From assembly GCA_934675225.1 (NCBI GenBank), contig CAKUQA010000010.1, positions 1 to 13,367 of the forward strand: a stretch of DNA of 13,367 nucleotides. The letters run 5' to 3'. The position numbers and the translations under genes are program-made. Of this stretch, positions 7,183 through 13,367 are shown one piece after another; position 1 is the first letter of the stretch; each line of letters begins with the position of its first letter. A model generated the notes under the pieces. It was not told the DNA's origin. It saw nothing but the letters and a program-made list of their open reading frames with translations, and searched no databases. The DNA comes from an uncultured Candidatus Melainabacteria bacterium (lineage in GTDB: Bacteria; Cyanobacteriota; Vampirovibrionia; Gastranaerophilales; Gastranaerophilaceae).

Positions 7183-7993
7183 ATTTGTTTAAAGTCTCAA
7201 ATGCGCTTTCTACAATATCTTTAATGTCGAATACAGTTTCTGCACCGTTATGGTTTGAAAGCCAGATAAGATATTCAATATTCCCAGAAGGCCCTTTAAT
7301 CGAAGAAAATGTTAAGTCATTGATTGTATAATTCAGTTCTTTTGCACATTTGATTACGTTTTCAATAACCTCTTGGTGAACTTTTTTATCTCTAACTACT
7401 CCACCTTTTTCAACTTTTTCTTTACCTGCTTCAAATTGCGGTTTTATAAGCAATATCATTTCATGAAAATCAGGAGACAAAAGTTGTTTTAGATTTGGTA
7501 AAACTTTAGTTAATGAAATAAAAGATAAATCACTTACTAGCAAATCGGCAACAGGTTCATTTTCTGCATAAATTTCATCAAAAGAGCAGTTTTTTAGATT
7601 AGTTCTTTCGATTGGCTTAACTCTTTCATCAGATCGAATTTTCCAATCAAGTTGTCCGTATCCGACGTCTGCAGCATAAACGAATTTTGCCCCATTTTGT
7701 AAAAGACAATCAGTAAAACCTCCGGTTGAAGCTCCTGCATCAAGACAAATTCTACCTTCTACTTTCACAGGAAAGGTATCTAATGCTTTCTTTAACTTAA
7801 AGCCGCCACGAGATACAAATGGCATAGATTTTACTACAATTTCGTATTCTTTGGTCGGATTTATTTGAAATCCGGCTTTAGTAATATATTCATCATTAAT
7901 TTTTACATGACCTGCAAGAATAGCAGCTGCAGCTTTACTTTTTGTATCAAAATAGCCTAAATCTGTAAGATATTTGTCTAATCTTTCTTTCAT
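7181..7993 (-). CDS. tlyA: TlyA-family rRNA 2'-O-methyltransferase (S4 domain plus FtsJ-like fold)
   Basis: 270 residues, the usual TlyA length (~268). An N-terminal S4 RNA-binding domain covers about 1-60 (MKERLDKYL...AAAAILAGHVKIN). Then comes SRGGFKL (61-67), which carries the first Lys of the catalytic tetrad. The SAM-binding loop is DAGASTGGFTD (85-95). D155 lies in SDLSFIS, K184 in KPQFEAG and E240 in GPSGNIEYL, completing the K-D-K-E set of RrmJ-like 2'-O-ribose methyltransferases. Characterised TlyA proteins methylate 16S and/or 23S rRNA cytidines; the older name haemolysin A is misleading. The enzyme uses SAM, the product of the nearby metK, but the genes are not in one operon. There is no Shine-Dalgarno; an extended -10 lies 6 nt before the ATG. 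Confidence 0.93.
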   Translation of the reverse strand: MKERLDKYLTDLGYFDTKSKAAAAILAGHVKINDEYITKAGFQINPTKEYEIVVKSMPFVSRGGFKLKKALDTFPVKVEGRICLDAGASTGGFTDCLLQNGAKFVYAADVGYGQLDWKIRSDERVKPIERTNLKNCSFDEIYAENEPVADLLVSDLSFISLTKVLPNLKQLLSPDFHEMILLIKPQFEAGKEKVEKGGVVRDKKVHQEVIENVIKCAKELNYTINDLTFSSIKGPSGNIEYLIWLSNHNGAETVFDIKDIVESAFETLNK

Positions 7994-7999
7994 ATCTTT

Positions 8000-8028
8000 A
8001 AATTAGCATAAAATTTATTTGTAGTAAA
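8000..8028 (-). promoter_or_regulatory. Promoter of tlyA (leaderless arrangement)
   Basis: On the minus strand TTTACT (8028-8023) is followed after 17 nt by TAATTT (8005-8000), preceded by an extended -10 TGC (8008-8006). The six bases AAAGAT then lead directly into the ATG at 7993. The hexamer matches consensus only at the three key positions T1, A2 and T6. Confidence 0.45.
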
Positions 8029-8030
8029 AT
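8003..8030 (+). promoter_or_regulatory. Promoter of the 52-residue gene (leaderless arrangement)
   Basis: TTAGCA (8003-8008, 4/6) and TAAAAT (8025-8030, 5/6) are separated by 16 nt. Six bases (TTAAGT) separate the -10 from ATG 8037. The elements interleave with the divergent tlyA promoter. Confidence 0.5.
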
Positions 8031-8036
8031 TTAAGT

Positions 8037-8195
8037 ATGATTAAGTCTGATATTATAAAAATTCCCAAAATTGAAAATTTTGATAATAGTTATATTGAGA
8101 GAGAATTGGGGAAAATGTCTTTCTCCGTAATTCGTTGGGCTGTTGTTGAGGTTTGTGATACAGAATTGGTTTTAAGTGTTTCTTACGAAATGTAA
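8037..8195 (+). CDS. Small hypothetical protein, 52 residues
   Basis: The open frame begins ATG 8037 with MIKSDIIKIPKIENF and ends with VLSVSYEM before the TAA at 8193-8195. It carries an acidic/basic N-terminal half and a C-terminal part (FSVIRWAVVEVCDTELVLSV) that looks like two beta strands. No signal peptide is present. It fills an otherwise empty 269-nt gap between tlyA and the large gene, and a good promoter sits exactly 6 nt upstream, which supports a real leaderless gene. There is no Shine-Dalgarno. I do not recognise a family. It could be a leader or regulatory peptide for the 1236-residue gene 67 nt downstream, but nothing shows that directly. Confidence 0.6.
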   Translation: MIKSDIIKIPKIENFDNSYIERELGKMSFSVIRWAVVEVCDTELVLSVSYEM

Positions 8196-8198
8196 CAA

Positions 8199-8241
8199 AG
8201 TTTATATGTAAACTAAAGATATATTGGTTTTATACCGATAT
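8199..8241 (+). other. Leader region of the large gene with two small inverted repeats
   Basis: AGTTTA/TAAACT (8199-8204 and 8209-8214) form a 6-bp stem with a 4-nt loop. ATATTGGT/ACCGATAT (8221-8228 and 8234-8241) form an 8-bp stem with one G-U pair and a 5-nt loop, ending 9 nt before the AGGAG of the large gene. Neither has a T-run, so they are not intrinsic terminators. They may be an operator and an mRNA-stabilising stem, respectively (inference). I see no convincing promoter here. Confidence 0.3.
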
Positions 8242-8262
8242 AAATATTGTAGGAGAATATTT

Positions 8263-11200
8263 ATGTCGGATTTAAGTGTGCAACAACAAAAACAATTAAA
8301 TTTGTATTTAAAGAAAAATCCGCAGGTTTCTCGTGAAAAAGCAATTCAGTTGCTTTTCGGAGGAGGAGCTAAAAAAACGTTAGGCAAAGGAGTTTCTGTA
8401 GAGCATTCTTCTCAAAAAACAGGTGCACAAACAATTTATCTTCAATCCGGCAGAAAAGTTGTATACACCAGACTTAAAGATGGGCGCATGGCTTGCAAAT
8501 ATTATGGTGCTGACGGCACACAAATTAAACCTGAATATTTTAAAAAAGTAGAGGGACAAATTTCTATTTCTCCTGATGGAACAAGTTATACTGTTACAAA
8601 AGGTGGTAAAAGAAGCAAACCTATTAAGGCTAAAAATCCAACATTAGGTCAGCTTGATCAAAATATTGTAAAATTAAATAATCAAGAAAAGAAATTAAAT
8701 AAAATTAAAAAAGAGCAAGGCTTTATCGGCAAAGGCTGGGATTGGTTTAAAAATAAAACCGGTATCGGAGATGGTTCTGATAAAGCGCAAGAACAAATAA
8801 ATGCCGAACGAAATTTGTTAAAACAAATGCGTCGACCAAATTCCAAGATAGATGCTAAACAGTTTGAAAAAATTACCGGACAAAAATATACAAAGGCTAA
8901 TCTTGAAAAATTTAAAAAAGGAGATTTTTCTCAGGCAAGTAAAAAAGTTGATGGTTATAAAGAAGGTCAGGAAATGGCTGTAGATGTTGTCGCAGATGTT
9001 GTATCCGGAGTTGTTTCTTATACGGTTTACACAGCTGCTGTTGCCGCTGCTCCATTTTCAGGAGGAACAAGTATTCTTTTAGGAGTTGCAGTTGCTGCGG
9101 GTACAGGAGCATTGGTTAAAAGTGGAATAAAAGCAGTTGATGCATATTCGGGTGGTCGAAAATATACTTTCAATGATTTTGCCAAAGATGCAGGAACCGG
9201 AGCTGTTTCCGGGGCGTTGGCACCTGTGACTGCCGGTTTTGGTGGTGCTGTCGGGAAAACTGTTGCAACTAAATTGGGGTTACAGACAGTCAAAACAATT
9301 GGGAAAGAAATCGCGGAAGATGTTGTTGAAAATAGTTTTAAACAAACATTAAAAACATCCCTAATAAACCCGGGAGCATTCAAATATGTTGGAGATGGTG
9401 CAGGTAAAAAGGTTCTTGCGTATGGTGCAGAAATTTTTTCAGATGGTGCTATAAGCGGTTCTGTTGATAACGGATTTAGAACGGCTGTTAATGGCGGAAG
9501 TTTTTCAGATGTTATGACATCTGCTGGAGAAGGTGCTTTATATGCACCTCTAACAGGTGCCGGAATGAAAATTACTGCTGGGAAATTAATTCCGTCAGGA
9601 TTTAAGTTGGCAGGAAAATTATTTAAAAAAATTAATAGAGGTTTTGAGTATGGAAAACAAGTTGTTACAGAAGCTTCAAATAGTGTTATTGAAAGAATGA
9701 AAAATAAATTTGGAGTCTCTAAAGCAAAGCTTACTCAACCTGATTTATCAGTAGTTACTGCAAAGATTAAAGCTCAATTTGGAACTAATTCTGATTATGA
9801 CAAGAGTGCTGTTGCTCGTTTGACAAAAGGTTTAACCAAAGATAATGCAGGATTTGTTTCAAGTGCATTAGATGTCATTACGAAACGTAAAAATGCAAAT
9901 TATGGAAATATTTCTGATGCTATGGGATGTATTACAAAAGAAAATCAAGACTTTGCATTATGGGTTATAAAAAATAAAAATATTCCGCCAACATATTGGA
10001 AAGCTATTTTAAAAAATGCAGATAGTGTTACAATACCTGAATTTAAAGCCTTATTGAAAAATTGGTTATTTGCACAAAACAAAGCTATTTCTTTAGGAGA
10101 TGTAAATAGAAATAATATTGATTTGTATAAAAAATATTATAATGATAAACGTTTTTCAGATTACGATTTGACTAATATAATAGCTCCGGCTAATAAATTT
10201 AACAAATCATTAGTAGATAAGGTCTTGAAACAGTATAACAGCTCTGATAGAGGTTTGATAACTTATGTAAGGAAGGTATTGGAAGAAGTAACAAACGAGC
10301 CTAAAAAAGTTATTGCAGAAAAGTTATTTCCGGAAGGTTTTAATACTAAAAAGGCTCGGGCCTACTTCACTATTGCTGCTGTTGTTTTAAAAAATACAAA
10401 TAAACAGAATTTTGGATTTTTGAGTAAATGTATTGATAGTAAGAAATTTTCATTGTCGGATATTCGTGAATTAGCTGTTTTTTCAAGTATTGATATTAAA
10501 TCACGTATGACTATGATTGATAGACAGCCTCTTTTAGAATGCTTTAATACTCTTAGCCCTCAATTAAGGAAAGCTATGCAGGATAACGGTATAGATATAT
10601 TAAATCTTGAAAATTTCTTAAAAGGGCAGAAAGTCACATCTGCTGTGTCAAAAGCAGAAAAATCTCAATTCTTAAAAAATATTGTAGCTAATAACAATGA
10701 GAGTAAGATATTAAAAGCGGATTTCTCAAACAGTTCCAATAACGGTGTTAGAGAAATCATTAATGATGTAACGGCAGGAATTCCGGAGTTTAAAATGATT
10801 GCAGATACTCCTAAAGGCTTAAAAACTTTACAAACTTTGCAAAAAATAATGAAAAGTTCTGAATACAAGTCTTTTTCAGATATGGATAAAACAATATGCA
10901 AGTTTAGTATTTTGTTGTCAGAACTTGGCGAGTCTCCTGAAAAAGTATTGAAAAATTATAAATTAGGAAATGATGCAACGACAAGGATTATAGATATCTT
11001 GAGAAATAAAAGATTTGTTACGGCATTTTTGGATGGTAAAATGTCAGAAAAAGCTGTTGTTGCTAATTATCGAAATTTCTCAGACTATAAAGTTGCAGAA
11101 TTTTTATTGAAAGCTAATCCTGCTTATGCATCAAAATTTACCCCAAATGTGACTCAACGAATAAATAATGCATTTAATAATTTTTATTCCGGACAAAAAA

Positions 11201-11973
11201 TGTTGTTTACATCTCATTTTCAAAACAATGGAGCTAAATTCCCTAAAACTGTTTATAAGGGAAATCAATATAAAGTGCTTAATTTGAATGCATTAGATGC
11301 AAATGCTGATTTATCTAAGTATGGGTTTGCCAAAGGAACAACCCCTTCAAATGTTACATTTAATGTTCATATGACAACAGATGCTTACTCAACAACAGCT
11401 GTTAAAGATATTGAAAATATGCTACTTTTAACAAAAGATCATTATAACGATTTAGCACCTTCTTCAACGTTGGTTAAAGGATATCAAAATCCTACTTTTA
11501 TGGGATATCAGTATGGTGTTATTTTGAAAAATGAAAATAGAAATCTTGCAACATTTGGTTTTGATACTGTTACAGGAAATAGAAAAAATGCTAGTGATTT
11601 TGTGCGTTTACTATTCAATAACAAATCAAATCAAGGATACAAAACTCAGTTTACTAATTTATTAAAATCTAAGTTTAAAATAGATTTAACTGATGCGGAA
11701 TATGTTGAATTAGTCAAACAAATACAATCTAAAAAATATATTACACATCTTCATGATGTAAAAATTGGTAATAAAATAATAAAAGCAGAACAATTAAAAG
11801 ATGTGATTAATGAATGTATGAATAATACAGTAGGAAAAGAAATTACATCTTTTAATCCAACCATTGAGGCAATTTACGCAAAAGTTTCCAGTTTGGAAGA
11901 ATGTCCTAACGGTTTACTTTTACTTGCTAAAAAATATGATTTACCTATTGTATTAGGCAATCCAAATTCTTAA
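8263..11973 (+). CDS. Large protein of unknown function (1236 residues) with Gly/Ala-rich hydrophobic segments
   Basis: ATG 8263 is chosen because AGGAG (8251-8255) lies 7 nt upstream; an in-frame TTG at 8224 has no such support. The protein starts MSDLSVQQQKQLNLYLKKNP, with no signal peptide. Residues ~40-130 are Lys-rich with short beta strands; ~125-230 are charged and probably coiled or helical. Residues ~239-292 (DVVADVVSGVVSYTVYTAAVAAAPFSGG and following) and ~312-335 (TGAVSGALAPVTAGFGGAVG) are Gly/Ala-rich hydrophobic segments of the sort found before toxin or effector domains in large secreted proteins. From ~500 to ~980 the protein is a series of helical units. The C-terminal ~200 residues (from VTFNVHMTTDAYS to VLGNPNS) look alpha/beta, with no nuclease, protease or transferase motif I can identify. 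It is bounded by its own 5' region and a weak AT-only hairpin, so it is probably monocistronic. An effector, a surface-linked protein or a scaffold are all possible. Confidence 0.85.
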   Translation: MSDLSVQQQKQLNLYLKKNPQVSREKAIQLLFGGGAKKTLGKGVSVEHSSQKTGAQTIYLQSGRKVVYTRLKDGRMACKYYGADGTQIKPEYFKKVEGQISISPDGTSYTVTKGGKRSKPIKAKNPTLGQLDQNIVKLNNQEKKLNKIKKEQGFIGKGWDWFKNKTGIGDGSDKAQEQINAERNLLKQMRRPNSKIDAKQFEKITGQKYTKANLEKFKKGDFSQASKKVDGYKEGQEMAVDVVADVVSGVVSYTVYTAAVAAAPFSGGTSILLGVAVAAGTGALVKSGIKAVDAYSGGRKYTFNDFAKDAGTGAVSGALAPVTAGFGGAVGKTVATKLGLQTVKTIGKEIAEDVVENSFKQTLKTSLINPGAFKYVGDGAGKKVLAYGAEIFSDGAISGSVDNGFRTAVNGGSFSDVMTSAGEGALYAPLTGAGMKITAGKLIPSGFKLAGKLFKKINRGFEYGKQVVTEASNSVIERMKNKFGVSKAKLTQPDLSVVTAKIKAQFGTNSDYDKSAVARLTKGLTKDNAGFVSSALDVITKRKNANYGNISDAMGCITKENQDFALWVIKNKNIPPTYWKAILKNADSVTIPEFKALLKNWLFAQNKAISLGDVNRNNIDLYKKYYNDKRFSDYDLTNIIAPANKFNKSLVDKVLKQYNSSDRGLITYVRKVLEEVTNEPKKVIAEKLFPEGFNTKKARAYFTIAAVVLKNTNKQNFGFLSKCIDSKKFSLSDIRELAVFSSIDIKSRMTMIDRQPLLECFNTLSPQLRKAMQDNGIDILNLENFLKGQKVTSAVSKAEKSQFLKNIVANNNESKILKADFSNSSNNGVREIINDVTAGIPEFKMIADTPKGLKTLQTLQKIMKSSEYKSFSDMDKTICKFSILLSELGESPEKVLKNYKLGNDATTRIIDILRNKRFVTAFLDGKMSEKAVVANYRNFSDYKVAEFLLKANPAYASKFTPNVTQRINNAFNNFYSGQKMLFTSHFQNNGAKFPKTVYKGNQYKVLNLNALDANADLSKYGFAKGTTPSNVTFNVHMTTDAYSTTAVKDIENMLLLTKDHYNDLAPSSTLVKGYQNPTFMGYQYGVILKNENRNLATFGFDTVTGNRKNASDFVRLLFNNKSNQGYKTQFTNLLKSKFKIDLTDAEYVELVKQIQSKKYITHLHDVKIGNKIIKAEQLKDVINECMNNTVGKEITSFNPTIEAIYAKVSSLEECPNGLLLLAKKYDLPIVLGNPNS

Positions 11974-11977
11974 TTTG

Positions 11978-11999
11978 TAATAAAAAATAGCTTTTATTA
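11978..11999 (+). terminator. Weak AT-only hairpin after the large gene
   Basis: TAATAAAA (11978-11985) and TTTTATTA (11992-11999) can pair over 8 bp with a 6-nt loop, 4 nt after the stop. The T-run is inside the 3' arm and there is no G-C pair, so termination would be inefficient if real. Confidence 0.25.
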
Positions 12000-12031
12000 A
12001 GACATCTTCATACATAATTTGATTTTAAAAA

Positions 12032-12059
12032 TTGTCTGGTGTACACTTTTTATTAGTAT
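12032..12059 (+). promoter_or_regulatory. Candidate metK promoter
   Basis: TTGTCT (12032-12037, 4/6) and TAGTAT (12054-12059, 4/6) are separated by 16 nt. Transcription would start around 12062-12066, at the base of the first leader hairpin. An alternative -10, TATTAG (12051-12056), would place the start just before that hairpin. Confidence 0.35.
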
Positions 12060-12062
12060 ATT

Positions 12063-12120
12063 GCCGGGTCGGAATTAAAAACCTTACCGGCGGGTTGACA
12101 GTGATAGGTTTGCTGAACCC
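12063..12120 (+). promoter_or_regulatory. Structured metK leader: two hairpins with complementary loops, candidate SAM-responsive element
   Basis: Hairpin 1 is GCCGG (12063-12067) with CCGGC (12087-12091). Hairpin 2 is GGGTT (12092-12096) with AACCC (12116-12120), extended by CAG (12099-12101) with CTG (12113-12115) across a GA bulge. The loop of hairpin 1 has AAACCT (12079-12084) and the loop of hairpin 2 has AGGTTT (12106-12111), perfect complements that could form a 6-bp kissing interaction. There is no T-run, so control of translation is likelier than termination. CCTTA (12082-12086), overlapping the kissing segment, also complements TAAGG (12132-12136) in the ribosome site, which gives a possible switch. 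The sequence stands out as GC-rich from the AT-rich surroundings. It lacks the conserved cores I know for SAM-I, SAM-II, SAM-III, SAM-IV and SAH riboswitches. Confidence 0.55.
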
Positions 12121-12146
12121 TAAAAACAAATTAAGGAGAATTTGAA

Positions 12147-13367
12147 ATGGCACCAAAAAACTTTTTATTTACTTCCGAATCAGTTACGGAAGGACACCCC
12201 GACAAAGTTTGCGATCAGATTTCTGACGCGATTTTAGACGAGTTTTTGACAAAGTATCCACAATCTCGTGTAGCTGCTGAAACTACTGTTACAACAGGCA
12301 TGGCACTTGTTTGTGGCGAAATTACATCTGATTGTTATGTTGATATTCCTTCAGTTGTAAGAAATACTATTAAAAATATTGGTTATACAGAAAGCGAAGG
12401 TGGCGGATTTGATTTTAATACTTGTGCAGTATTAACAAGTATTGATGAACAATCTTGCGATATCGCAGGCGGTGTAAATAAAGCTTTAGAATCTCGTTCA
12501 GATAATGCAGATACATCTGTTTCTGAAACTGAAGATATCGGAGCTGGCGACCAAGGTATTATGTTTGGTTACGCTTGTAACGAAACACCGGAACTTATGC
12601 CTTTACCAATCAGCTTGGCTCACAAACTTTCATATAGATTGGCTCAAGTTAGAAAACAAGGTATATTATCTTATCTTAGACCGGATGGAAAATCTCAAGT
12701 TACTGTTGAATATGTTGATGGCAAACCTTCAAGAATTCATACAGTATTGATTTCTACTCAGCATGATGATGTTATTGATGGAATTTCTGATAATGCAAAA
12801 ATTCAAGAAAAAATTAGAGAAGATATCAAAAAATATGTAATTGATTATGTATTTGAAAATGAATCTATTAAACTTGATGCAGAAACAAAAATTTTAGTTA
12901 ATCCGTCAGGACGTTTTGTAGTTGGTGGACCTCAAGGTGATGCAGGTTTGACAGGTCGTAAGATTATTGTAGATACTTACGGCGGTTATTCTCGTCATGG
13001 TGGTGGAGCTTTCTCTGGAAAAGATCCAACAAAAGTTGATAGATCAGCAGCTTATGCAGCTCGTTACGTTGCTAAAAACGTTGTAGCTGCAGGATTAGCT
13101 GAAAAATGTGAAATTGAATTGGCTTATGCAATCGGTGTTGCAGAACCTATTTCAATTATGGTTGATACTTTTGGAACAGGTAAAATTTCAGACGATGAGA
13201 TTTCTGAACTTGTTTCTAAAAACTTCGATCTTAGACCGGCTGCAATTATCAAAAACTTTGATTTAAGAAATTTACCGGCTAAAAATGGTGGTAAATTCTA
13301 TCAATTGTTGGCAGCTTACGGACACATGGGCAGAACTGATATCGATGTTCCTTGGGAACATACAGAC
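12147..13367 (+). CDS. metK: S-adenosylmethionine synthetase (methionine adenosyltransferase), 3'-truncated by window edge
   Basis: 407 codons are visible and the frame is open at the window end; the family is usually 380-420 residues, so only a short C-terminus should be missing. ATG 12147 follows AAGGAG (12133-12138) by 8 nt. The protein begins [20 protein letters not shown], with the ATP-binding GHPDK at 16-20. [12 protein letters not shown] (132-143) is the MetK signature, [13 protein letters not shown] (260-272) and [17 protein letters not shown] (from 284) hold the phosphate- and metal-binding residues. The enzyme makes SAM from methionine and ATP in the cytoplasm; SAM feeds methyltransferases such as TlyA and the radical SAM protein here. 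Its structured leader (12063-12120) suggests feedback control. Confidence 0.97.
   Translation, partial: MAPKNFLFTSESVTEGHPDKVCDQISDAILDEFLTKYPQSRVAAETTVTTGMALVCGEITSDCYVDIPSVVRNTIKNIGYTESEGGGFDFNTCAVLTSIDEQSCDIAGGVNKALESRSDNADTSVSETEDIGAGDQGIMFGYACNETPELMPLPISLAHKLSYRLAQVRKQGILSYLRPDGKSQVTVEYVDGKPSRIHTVLISTQHDDVIDGISDNAKIQEKIREDIKKYVIDYVFENESIKLDAETKILVNPSGRFVVGGPQGDAGLTGRKIIVDTYGGYSRHGGGAFSGKDPTKVDRSAAYAARYVAKNVVAAGLAEKCEIELAYAIGVAEPISIMVDTFGTGKISDDEISELVSKNFDLRPAAIIKNFDLRNLPAKNGGKFYQLLAAYGHMGRTDIDVPWEHTD

Noticed and set aside
8224..8262. TTG start at 8224 for the large gene
   Set aside because: ATG 8263 has an AGGAG 7 nt upstream; the extra 13 residues translate a hairpin-containing leader.
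8912..9383. Minus-strand open frames inside the large gene
   Set aside because: Low-complexity translations opposite Gly/Ala-rich coding sequence, without ribosome sites; shadows of the real gene.
12063..12120. SAM-I or SAH riboswitch before metK
   Set aside because: I cannot find the conserved SAM-I core (such as the GGCAACC region) or the SAH core; the size of about 58 nt is also too small for SAM-I.
12092..12140. Intrinsic terminator formed by the second metK leader hairpin
   Set aside because: The sequence after the stem is A-rich with no T-run, so attenuation by termination is unlikely.
12505..12750. An 81-residue open frame inside metK
   Set aside because: It is out of frame with the strongly conserved MetK sequence, which has no frameshift; it is a chance frame.
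1..13367. tRNA genes, CRISPR arrays, insertion sequences or phage genes
   Set aside because: No cloverleaf, regular direct repeats, transposase or phage motif was seen on either strand by eye.

Overview
The window is AT-rich and holds ordinary bacterial chromosomal genes with no phage, transposon, CRISPR or tRNA. Several traits suggest a gut-type non-photosynthetic cyanobacterium (Gastranaerophilales/Vampirovibrionia): an RNase E/G next to a radical SAM/DUF2344 protein, numerous lineage-looking hypothetical proteins, TPR and HD proteins, and low GC. This assignment is inference; a Clostridia-like or other low-GC lineage is not excluded by the sequence alone.

Positions 1-3525 form one plus-strand operon. 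It holds the 3' part of a B12-binding-type radical SAM/DUF2344 protein, an RNase E/G with a long charged tail, a 95-residue membrane protein starting at a TTG inside the end of the RNase gene, and a 77-residue type IV pilin-like protein. Positions 3522-8195 alternate in strand. In order they are a PanE-like reductase (-), a degenerate HD-GYP-like protein (+), a TPR protein (-), an exported protein (+), a TlyA-type rRNA methyltransferase (-) and a previously easy-to-miss 52-residue gene (+). Convergent pairs are extremely tight (stop codons overlap by 4 bp; 4-bp gap) or separated by a strong bidirectional terminator.

Positions 8263-11973 encode a 1236-residue protein of unknown function with two glycine/alanine-rich hydrophobic segments. 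Positions 12147-13367 are the 5' 407 codons of metK (S-adenosylmethionine synthetase), which runs off the window. Its leader can fold into two adjacent hairpins whose loops are perfectly complementary over 6 nt; I do not recognise it as a known SAM riboswitch class.

The main items for a second look are the metK leader RNA; a set of four genes whose promoter -10 hexamer lies exactly 6 nt before the ATG (apparently leaderless mRNAs); two compact divergent promoters, one sharing a palindromic -35 inside an inverted repeat and one with fully interleaved -10/-35 elements; the 1236-residue protein; and the two small envelope-type genes attached to the RNase E/G operon.
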